This document shows, one piece after another, positions 1 through 6,088 of a DNA stretch of 64,000 bases. How positions within the stretch are numbered: the stretch's first letter is position 1; the number at the start of each line of letters is the position of its first letter. This stretch comes from Levilactobacillus acidifarinae DSM 19394 = JCM 15949. GTDB taxonomy: Bacteria > Bacillota > Bacilli > Lactobacillales > Lactobacillaceae. A program made the position numbers and the translations under genes. The stretch lies in contig NZ_AZDV01000005.1 in the NCBI RefSeq assembly GCF_001434835.1, positions 1-64,000 on the forward strand, read 5' to 3'. The notes beneath the pieces are model-generated. The model had not been told where the DNA came from. It saw only the letters and a program-made list of their open reading frames with translations, and did not search any database.

Positions 1-57
1 GAGAATTTCCTTCCTGTTTTTCTATAGAACTCGAGTTATGTCCCGAACTCGTTTTGG

Positions 58-804
58 TTATTTCTGATATAAAAAGACTAAGTGTTGCGCCGTCGACCGT
101 TCCGCGCTGAACCGGTAATCTGGATGGTCGAATTGGCGAATGCCCGCCACATCGGTCACCTGGTGTTCCGCGAGGTACCGGACCATCGCCCCGCGCGCCA
201 TCTTGGCAAGTGTGGCCTTGACCCTGACCCGGTCCCCCACCAAACTCCCAAAGGTCACGTCGATCAGTTGGTCACTAGCCGTCAGATACGGCGTGATGGC
301 CTTAGCGTATTCCTGCGAAGCCAGGTTCACAATGGGCCCCTGGTCGCACCGCAAGGCCCGGTACAATCGCTCACCCCAAAAGGCGTACAGGTTCTTGGCG
401 CCGGCCACCGGTAGCTTCGCCTGCATTTCCAACCGGTAGGGCACCACCCCGTCAAACGGCCGTAAGATGCCGTAGAAACCTGACAGGATGCGCAGGTTCG
501 CTTGCACATAAGCTAGAGCCGGGGCCGTAAATAAGTCGGGCGCCATGTACTGGTACTGAATCCCGCTGTAGGCGATCAACGCGGGGGTCAGGTCGCGAGT
601 CAAGTCGAGCTGCTGGAGCCAGTCGTAGTTGGGACGGGCCAACTTATCGCTGCAGTGCCAAAGGGCCTTGGCCTGCGGATACGAGAGCTGCCGCAATTTG
701 GTTAAAATCTGCCGGGTCTGCGCCAGATATTCGGGTTGGTCCCGCACGGCAAAATCGTCGGGCGCCACCACCATCTTCTTCGCCGGTGCAATGATGATCT
801 TCAC
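58..804 (-). CDS. yaaA: YaaA (DUF328/UPF0246) peroxide-stress protein
   Basis: 248-residue cytoplasmic protein. The N-terminus (MKIIIAPAKKM) and the conserved blocks LSGFYGILRPFDGVVPYRLEM (around residues 105-125) and NLYAFWG are diagnostic of the YaaA family. Family knowledge: E. coli YaaA limits intracellular iron and oxidative damage under hydrogen peroxide and binds DNA; the precise activity is uncertain. The start is GTG at 804, preceded 8 nt upstream by a strong AAGGAGG. The gene stands alone, with the ABC exporter terminator upstream on the same strand. Length is normal for the family and nothing looks broken. Confidence 0.9.
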   Translation of the reverse strand: MKIIIAPAKKMVVAPDDFAVRDQPEYLAQTRQILTKLRQLSYPQAKALWHCSDKLARPNYDWLQQLDLTRDLTPALIAYSGIQYQYMAPDLFTAPALAYVQANLRILSGFYGILRPFDGVVPYRLEMQAKLPVAGAKNLYAFWGERLYRALRCDQGPIVNLASQEYAKAITPYLTASDQLIDVTFGSLVGDRVRVKATLAKMARGAMVRYLAEHQVTDVAGIRQFDHPDYRFSAERSTAQHLVFLYQK

Positions 805-855
805 GGGTGTCGCCTCCTTAGAGGTTCAGAATACCACAAAACTAGGCCCACAACC

Positions 856-887
856 GAAAAGCGCCCAGGGAGTTCCCTAGGCGCCAA
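856..887 (-). terminator. Terminator of the ABC exporter operon
   Basis: Near-perfect hairpin GCGCC-AGGGA / TCCCT-GGCGC (861-884) with a 2-nt loop. A short U-rich tract follows on the minus strand. It lies 50 nt past the ABC ATPase stop. Confidence 0.6.
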
Positions 888-936
888 TCTTTAAGTTTCA
901 AGTTGTCTGAATCAGAGTCAGCCGTTCAAATCAGAA

Positions 937-1611
937 TTACTGTTCCAACGTTAAATGCCCATCCATCAATTGATAGACGTGATCGGCAAAGTCGCGGAGC
1001 CGTAAATCGTGGGTCACCACCACGATGGCCTTGTGCTGCTCACGAGCCAAACGCTGCAGTAACGCGCCGACGACCTTGACCCGTTCACTGTCTAGTGCCG
1101 CCGTGGGTTCGTCGGCCAGGATGATGGCCGGGTTCTGGTACAACGCCCGGGCGATGGCGACCCGTTGACTCTGGCCCCCGGACAGCTCGCCGGGATACTG
1201 GTTGACCACCTTATCGATGCCCAGGTCCTGCAATAGCCTGGCCAGGGCCGCCGCCGACAAATTCCCCTTAGGCTTAACCTTGTCGACTAACCGGAACTGG
1301 TCCTTAACGGTCAGGTACGGCACTAAATTATGTGCCTGCAGGATGAACCCGATGCGGTTCAACCGCAGTTGATCTCTGGCCCGAGCGGACAATTGGTTTA
1401 ACGCCTGACCGTCGATCTGCACGTTGCCCTGGCTGGGCGTCTGTAACCCGCCGGCGATGGTGAGGAAGGTACTCTTCCCCGCCCCGGACGGTCCGAGCAC
1501 CAGGCTCAGTTCGCCGGCCGTCGTTTCAAAGTTAACGTCGGTCAGGACCTGGACCCGACTGGTCTTTTGCCCGAAAATCTTATCGACGTGTTCCAATGTT
1601 AAAGTTGCCAT
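937..1611 (-). CDS. ABC transporter ATP-binding protein (MacB/LolD-like)
   Basis: 224-residue nucleotide-binding subunit. Walker A GPSGAGKST (40-48), Q-loop FILQAHN, signature LSGGQ (143-147) and Walker B IILADEP (163-169) are all intact, so it should hydrolyse ATP. An in-frame TTG at 1626 lies inside the Shine-Dalgarno (TTGGAGG), so ATG 1611 is the better start. It begins 4 nt after the FtsX-type permease stop. Together they form a MacB-like exporter, of the class used by Gram-positives for peptides, antibiotics or hydrophobic compounds. The substrate is unknown. Control is probably by the co-transcribed TetR protein. Confidence 0.9.
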   Translation of the reverse strand: MATLTLEHVDKIFGQKTSRVQVLTDVNFETTAGELSLVLGPSGAGKSTFLTIAGGLQTPSQGNVQIDGQALNQLSARARDQLRLNRIGFILQAHNLVPYLTVKDQFRLVDKVKPKGNLSAAALARLLQDLGIDKVVNQYPGELSGGQSQRVAIARALYQNPAIILADEPTAALDSERVKVVGALLQRLAREQHKAIVVVTHDLRLRDFADHVYQLMDGHLTLEQ

Positions 1612-1615
1612 GAGC

Positions 1616-2674
1616 TTAACCTCCAATTACGGTCACGGGATCGACCTTGAGAATCATGCGGACGGGAATCAACGCGCCGAGCACCCCCGTCAACAGGATG
1701 CCGAGCGTCACGCCCCCTAACAACGGTAAGTTAAAGCTGATGGGCACGCCTAACGGTAAGGCTCGCATGGTCGCAAAGGTCAATAGGGCGCCTAAGACCA
1801 GGCCACTTACCACGAGAACCAGAGCTTGGCTGATGGTGTTACCCACCAAGAAGCGCGCCGGAATCCCCTGGGCCCGTAAAACCGCGTAGTTCGGCAGTTT
1901 TTGCATGGTCAGGATATACAGGAAGACCGCAATGACCACCACGGCGATGATCATTAAGAACCCGATCATGAAGCCGAAGGTCGTGTTCTGCGCCGAATAC
2001 CCCGGCAATTCGTTCACGAAGGTCTGGACGCTATAGGTCTTCAACGGGCTCGTGGTGATCTTCCCCGACTTTTGCGACACAATGGCACTCGCCTGCATGG
2101 TTGGGGTCACACCCCGTAACGTCCGCCAAGCACCCAGCGTCCCGTAAACCACGGGCGCCACGTTGAGTTTCGCGTTCTTGGTAAAGCCGACGATTGTAAA
2201 CTTGGTGTTGACCGAATTTAGCGTGATGTGGTCGCCCACCCGGTAGCCTTGGTTCTGTAACGAACTATCGGCGACCACTTGCCGGTTGGTCGTAGGCTTG
2301 TGCCCCGTGGTCAGCTTTAGGTTCTTGGCGATAAATTGCGTTTGATCTAAGCCTAAGAACTGTGCTGACACGTTGGTCTTGCCCTTAGCTTTAGCCACGA
2401 CGCCCGCTTGCCCTACGTAGGCTTGGTGCTTGGTCAACGTCAATTTGTTGGCCGTGGCGGTGGTGATCAGCGACTGTGACAGACTCACGTTGGCGTCGCG
2501 GTCGAGGGTCACCGTCTGGGCGTCCCAGCTGTCGATGGCCTGGGTGTTCTGCTGTGCCAACCCGTAGGCCAGCCCACTCAACACGTAGACCAGGTAACTA
2601 ATCAGTAAAATCATGCCAATGATCAAGCCGTACCGCAGCTTCTCGTGGCGAATTTCCTTTAATGCTAAAAACAT
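1616..2674 (-). CDS. ABC transporter permease, FtsX/MacB family
   Basis: 352 residues. One N-terminal membrane helix (about 15-37) is followed by a large extracytoplasmic domain (about 40-230) and three C-terminal helices (about 232-255, 275-300 and 318-342), which is the MacB/FtsX topology. The conserved phrase YAVLRAQGIPARFLVGN just after the second helix matches the FtsX core. It is the middle gene of TetR-permease-ATPase, with 10 nt separating it from the TetR gene. An export role is inferred from architecture; no substrate can be read from the sequence. Confidence 0.88.
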   Translation of the reverse strand: MFLALKEIRHEKLRYGLIIGMILLISYLVYVLSGLAYGLAQQNTQAIDSWDAQTVTLDRDANVSLSQSLITTATANKLTLTKHQAYVGQAGVVAKAKGKTNVSAQFLGLDQTQFIAKNLKLTTGHKPTTNRQVVADSSLQNQGYRVGDHITLNSVNTKFTIVGFTKNAKLNVAPVVYGTLGAWRTLRGVTPTMQASAIVSQKSGKITTSPLKTYSVQTFVNELPGYSAQNTTFGFMIGFLMIIAVVVIAVFLYILTMQKLPNYAVLRAQGIPARFLVGNTISQALVLVVSGLVLGALLTFATMRALPLGVPISFNLPLLGGVTLGILLTGVLGALIPVRMILKVDPVTVIGG

Positions 2675-2684
2675 GATGAGCCTC

Positions 2685-3191
2685 CTAACCGGCTAACGCG
2701 GCTAACGCCGTTCGTAACCGCTGCAGCGCGTCGGCCTGCTGGTCGGGCGCTAATAAAATTTCCTTAATGGTTGCGTGGCTCAACACCATCGCCGCCCAGG
2801 CCGTTGCCGGCATTGCGGTGGGCGCCAATGGCGGTGTCGGAACCAAACTTTCATTTTGGGTAAAGTGGCGTTGAATTAGGTCGTAATACCGACTGTTGCT
2901 AACCTGGTCGACGAACTGAACGACCGCCTGATAATCCGTCATCAGATCCCCGTTACGCGATTCAGGAATGGCGTGGTGAATCTCACCGAGCGCCACGCCG
3001 TACAAGTACTGGTAGGCGTCGGTCAAATCGGCAAAATATTTATAAAAGGCGCCCCGGGCGATGTCCGCGGTGGTCACGATCCGGGCCACCTGCGCGTCGG
3101 CGAGTCCGTGTTGGGAAAATTCTGTTAAGAGGGCCGCCGTGATGCGGGCCCTTTTTTCTGGGACTAAATGGTCAAACGTTGGGGTTGGCAT
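2685..3191 (-). CDS. TetR/AcrR family repressor of the ABC exporter
   Basis: 168 residues. The N-terminal helix-turn-helix (about 30-53) ends in the typical GAFYKYF recognition segment; the C-terminal ligand domain is short and divergent. It is the first gene of the exporter operon, read from a promoter containing two 15-bp palindromes of the GTGACACnGTGTCAC type. Autoregulation and co-regulation of the exporter are therefore very likely. The divergent CadD-like gene shares the same upstream region and could be a further target. The start ATG 3191 is preceded by GAGGAGG. Confidence 0.88.
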   Translation of the reverse strand: MPTPTFDHLVPEKRARITAALLTEFSQHGLADAQVARIVTTADIARGAFYKYFADLTDAYQYLYGVALGEIHHAIPESRNGDLMTDYQAVVQFVDQVSNSRYYDLIQRHFTQNESLVPTPPLAPTAMPATAWAAMVLSHATIKEILLAPDQQADALQRLRTALAALAG

Positions 3192-3210
3192 GTCCCCACC
3201 TCCTCAAATA

Positions 3211-3225
3211 GTGACACAGTGTCAC
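3211..3225. promoter_or_regulatory. Operator 1 for the TetR regulator
   Basis: Perfect 7-1-7 palindrome GTGACACAGTGTCAC just downstream of the predicted minus-strand transcription start. Its centre is 42 bp, about four helical turns, from operator 2. Confidence 0.75.
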
Positions 3226-3238
3226 TTGATTACTAACG

Positions 3239-3267
3239 AGTATAATCAAAAGGTGACACCGTGTCAA
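3239..3267 (-). promoter_or_regulatory. Promoter of the TetR-ABC operon
   Basis: Minus-strand -35 TTGACA (3262-3267) and -10 TATACT (3239-3244) separated by 17 bp. The -35 is part of operator 2, so repressor binding would occlude RNA polymerase. Confidence 0.75.
3253..3267. promoter_or_regulatory. Operator 2 for the TetR regulator
   Basis: GTGACACCGTGTCAA is a palindrome with one outer mismatch and has the same half-sites as operator 1. It overlaps the minus-strand -35 hexamer. It also lies upstream of the divergent CadD-like gene. Confidence 0.75.
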
Positions 3268-3353
3268 CTTTTGATTAAAAGATTTTTATGAGCCAACGGT
3301 CCCGCCTATGGTACCCTAGGACTCAAAGACCCTTTCGAAAGAGGACGTTCACC

Positions 3354-3926
3354 TTGCTAACCACCATTTTAACGGGCATCGTTGCCTATGCCTCCACCAG
3401 TATCGACTGTTTGATTCTCTTAACGCTGCTTTTCGGCCTGCACGGCGCCCGGGCCAACCGATCCATCTACTGGGGCGACTTACTGGGGACTACGATCCTG
3501 CTACTGATCAGTGGCGCCTGCGCCTACCCGCTGCGGCACTTACCCCAAACACTGATCCTGGGGGTCCTGGGTATTTTTCCTATCCTAATCGGCTTAAAAA
3601 CGTTGTTCGGCAAACCGGCTGCGGACCCCACAGCCGCTAACCTCAGTGCCGCCCAACGGCGCTTGCCTTGGACGATTGCTTTGCTGATTGTGTCCACCGG
3701 CGCCGACAACATCAGCGTCTACATCCCCCTCTTTACGCAAGCCACCACGCCGCAGGTCGGGCTTTTATTACTCACGTTATACGCCATGCTCACGGTCTTT
3801 TACTGGGTGGCCCGGGGCTTGGCCCACTTTCCCAACCACCGGTGGTTACAACGCCACCAACAGGTCATCACCGGTGGGCTATACCTCCTGATTGGCTGCT
3901 CACTGTTGCTTAAGGCCTATGGCTAA
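3354..3926 (+). CDS. CadD-like cadmium resistance/LysE-fold transporter
   Basis: 190-residue membrane protein with about five or six hydrophobic helices. An N-terminal IVAYASTSIDCLILLTLLF segment and a mid-protein STGADNISVYIPLF segment are hallmarks of the CadD family. CadD proteins confer modest cadmium resistance by efflux or sequestration at the membrane. The reading frame is open from 3288, but only TTG at 3354 has a good ribosome binding site (AGAGGA, 3340-3345), and it gives the normal CadD N-terminus. The gene is divergent from the TetR-ABC operon and shares its operator region. The substrate could be another cation. Confidence 0.75.
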   Translation: MLTTILTGIVAYASTSIDCLILLTLLFGLHGARANRSIYWGDLLGTTILLLISGACAYPLRHLPQTLILGVLGIFPILIGLKTLFGKPAADPTAANLSAAQRRLPWTIALLIVSTGADNISVYIPLFTQATTPQVGLLLLTLYAMLTVFYWVARGLAHFPNHRWLQRHQQVITGGLYLLIGCSLLLKAYG

Positions 3927-3950
3927 TCGTCACGACTGGTCCAAATTAAA

Positions 3951-4003
3951 AATGCTCTCACTGGTTCCCGGAAAATCACAGGAATCGGTGAGAGTATTTT
4001 TTA
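3951..4003 (+). terminator. Terminator after the CadD-like gene
   Basis: Inverted repeat CTCTCAC / GTGAGAG with a roughly 25-nt loop, followed by a T6 run on the plus strand. Confidence 0.75.
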
Positions 4004-4018
4004 ATCAGCTGAATTTAG

Positions 4019-4651
4019 CTATTCTTGATCGTCGACCGACGCGCCACTGGTGGCATCCGCTTCAACGTCCGTATCTGCCGGCACTGTATCATCATTCACG
4101 GGTTCGCCGTGCCCGCCGTAATGAATCCCGCGAGAAACCGGTTCATGGATGCCGAGTGCCGTTTGCCAGTCCGCCGTGGGGTGGTGGACCCGCGCCGAAA
4201 TCGTGGTCACGTCAATCTGCCACACGGCAACCTTGGCCAATTTTTCCGGATGAATCGCCACGGGAATATCCCGGACGTACCGGTGGAGCAACACCCGTAA
4301 TGCGTGGGCCTTGGCGTTCACGTCGGTGAGGGTGGTCACCTGACCGTGCCCCATGACGCTCCGGAAGGCCGGCCCGAACGCCCCTTCCTTGGGCGGCGTG
4401 TAGGTCAAATGCTCGTGACCTCCATCCGTTTCAAACCCAATGACCGGGTCGGTCGCTAGGTACTGCCCCTTTTGCCCGTCACTGGTCCCGTGAACGTACA
4501 GCAGGTAGTGGCCGTCGGCGGTCTCCTCGTAACCGTAATGTACCGGCACCACGTAGGTCCCGACGTCGTCCTTTAACCCCAATCGCAGAATCTTACAGTG
4601 ATCGAGTACCCAGTTGATGGTTGGGTGGTCCAGATAGAGTTCCTTACGCAT
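4019..4651 (-). CDS. Pyridoxamine 5'-phosphate oxidase-like flavoprotein (NimA/HugZ-like)
   Basis: 210 residues. The split-barrel flavin-binding fold is suggested by an N-terminal region like the nitroimidazole-resistance family (LYLDHPTINWVLDHCKILRLGL) and by YVVPVHYGYEE, TDPVIGFETDGG and FRSVMGHGQV. These blocks match PNPOx-like proteins whose substrates are mostly unknown. The C-terminal 30 residues are acidic and low in complexity. The start ATG 4651 is preceded by AGGAGG. It stands alone between the CadD-like terminator and cytX and is not an authentic PdxH. Confidence 0.75.
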   Translation of the reverse strand: MRKELYLDHPTINWVLDHCKILRLGLKDDVGTYVVPVHYGYEETADGHYLLYVHGTSDGQKGQYLATDPVIGFETDGGHEHLTYTPPKEGAFGPAFRSVMGHGQVTTLTDVNAKAHALRVLLHRYVRDIPVAIHPEKLAKVAVWQIDVTTISARVHHPTADWQTALGIHEPVSRGIHYGGHGEPVNDDTVPADTDVEADATSGASVDDQE

Positions 4652-4694
4652 GTTAGCCTCCTGTACTGCCGTTTAGCCCCAGTATACCGCAGCG

Positions 4695-5867
4695 TCAGTC
4701 CAACGCATACAGTCGCGTGAACCGACTAGTCAGGTAGACCGCCGCACTCAGCAGAATCAGCAGGAGCAGCGTGGTTCCCCCGATAAAGTCGAGCCGTTGG
4801 AGCCACGAGTAGCCCAGCGTCCCGACCAGCCACCACGCGAAGTTCCAGCCCCAGGCCAGGCGCCGGTGCAGGACAAAGACGCTGACGGCTAGGATGGCAA
4901 AGAGCGGCGTAAAGACCGCCCCGATGGCGTACAGAAAGTTCTGGTAATAGGCCATCGACACGCCCAAGGCAATTGCCCAACCCACGACCGTCACGCCGAC
5001 GCCCCAGAGATTCACGTGGCCGCGGTGGAAGAGGTTATTCAGGTTGGTCGCCGCCGAGTACGCGTCCATAAACGTCGTGGTCACCGTCGAAAAGACGATC
5101 ACCAGTAAGGCGACCAGCCCCCAGCGTGATTGGGCTAACACCGCCGTGAAGTCAGCTTTCCCCGTCAGCACCACGGTCAACAAGCCGATGGCAAACATCG
5201 TCACACTGCCCACAAAGTAGCCGCAGACGCTGACCCAACTAGCGCGCCAGGGTTGCGTCGTTTTCTGGGTGTAATCGCCAATCAACGGTAACCAAGAGAG
5301 TGCCATGGTCACGTTCAATTCGACGGCACTGCCGAAGGTCAACTGGCCGCCAGTGAGCGCGTGAACGTGCCCTTGGGTCATGATGCCGCCCATCATCACC
5401 AGCATCCCCACGGCCAGCAAAACCACGACCACGTTGTTAATCCGAAACAACCACTGGTGGTCGAGCAACAACCAGACGATGATCAATAGTGCCACGATGC
5501 TGGCCATGACCACCGCCGATTGATAGTGCAAAAGGTGCCGGGCAATTCCGTTCATCGCCAACTGCGCGTTCACAATCATCACGGCCGTCCACCCCAGCAG
5601 CTGTAGCGCGTTGAGTAGTGAAAACAGGCGCACGCCCCAGGGACCAAAGACGCTTTGCGTGACCCCGATAGCGGATTGTTGGCGTTGCGCCGACAGGTAG
5701 GCCGCCGGTAGTAGGAACAACCCGCAACCGATCAGGTGCCCCAGTAGAATCGCGAGCAGTCCAAGCTGCCACCCCAGCGGGGCTATCAGGGTCCCGGTCA
5801 CGATTTCGGCAATCGAAATCGCCGCCCCCAGCCACAGTAAAAACAAACTCCGTAAGTGAATCGTCAT
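4695..5867 (-). CDS. cytX: CytX-like hydroxymethylpyrimidine/thiamine-precursor permease
   Basis: 390-residue integral membrane protein with 11-12 hydrophobic helices of the NCS1 (cytosine/purine permease) family. The sequence around AAISIAEIVTGTLIAPLGW and the loop SWLPLIGDYTQKT match the CytX subgroup. Function is supported by the TPP riboswitch directly upstream. CytX is thought to import the thiamine pyrimidine moiety (HMP). ATG 5867 is chosen over an in-frame TTG at 5876, because AAGGAG is 10 nt before the ATG and abuts the TTG. It is monocistronic. No thiamine biosynthesis genes lie nearby, consistent with salvage. Confidence 0.88.
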   Translation of the reverse strand: MTIHLRSLFLLWLGAAISIAEIVTGTLIAPLGWQLGLLAILLGHLIGCGLFLLPAAYLSAQRQQSAIGVTQSVFGPWGVRLFSLLNALQLLGWTAVMIVNAQLAMNGIARHLLHYQSAVVMASIVALLIIVWLLLDHQWLFRINNVVVVLLAVGMLVMMGGIMTQGHVHALTGGQLTFGSAVELNVTMALSWLPLIGDYTQKTTQPWRASWVSVCGYFVGSVTMFAIGLLTVVLTGKADFTAVLAQSRWGLVALLVIVFSTVTTTFMDAYSAATNLNNLFHRGHVNLWGVGVTVVGWAIALGVSMAYYQNFLYAIGAVFTPLFAILAVSVFVLHRRLAWGWNFAWWLVGTLGYSWLQRLDFIGGTTLLLLILLSAAVYLTSRFTRLYALD

Positions 5868-5889
5868 CTCAGCCAAACTCCTTCATCAC

Positions 5890-5935
5890 GAAAAAACGCC
5901 ACCCGTTGCCTAGCGCAAACGAAGTGACGTTTTTA
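5890..5935 (-). terminator. Attenuator terminator of the TPP riboswitch
   Basis: Minus-strand hairpin AACGTCAC / GTGGCGTT followed by U6, between the aptamer and the cytX ribosome binding site. This layout implies premature termination when TPP is bound. Confidence 0.8.
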
Positions 5936-5942
5936 ATGTCTG

Positions 5943-6028
5943 GACACTTTCCTTCGCGAGTGTTAACTCAACAGGTTCAAAGGGATCGGACCCACGTCCA
6001 TCTCAGCCATTTCGGCACCCCTAGTGTT
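5943..6028 (-). ncRNA. TPP riboswitch (THI element) controlling cytX
   Basis: Reading the minus strand, the aptamer has the conserved GGGGTGC, GGCTGAGA and TTGAACCTG blocks in the right order, then CGCGAAGGAAAGT. The outer P1 stem is ACACT / AGTGT. These are diagnostic of the thiamin-pyrophosphate aptamer. It precedes an intrinsic terminator and cytX. Confidence 0.95.
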
Positions 6029-6053
6029 TTCTCTATTTAATTAATTACCCTCT

Positions 6054-6082
6054 ATGATAAGCCGAATCGGATGGAAACACAA
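6054..6082 (-). promoter_or_regulatory. Promoter for the TPP riboswitch-cytX transcript
   Basis: -35 TTGTGT (6077-6082), 17-bp spacer, -10 TATCAT (6054-6059) on the minus strand. It lies just before the YhgE/Pip stop codon and about 25 nt upstream of the aptamer. Confidence 0.55.
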
Positions 6083-6088
6083 CGGCAG

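Noticed and set aside
28..37. AACTCGAGTT palindrome at the window edge
   Set aside because: Short, isolated and close to chance expectation. The region is cut by the window border.
3288..3353. Upstream extension of the CadD-like protein
   Set aside because: No ribosome binding site, and the extra 22 residues are basic and absent from CadD proteins. TTG 3354 with AGAGGA fits better.
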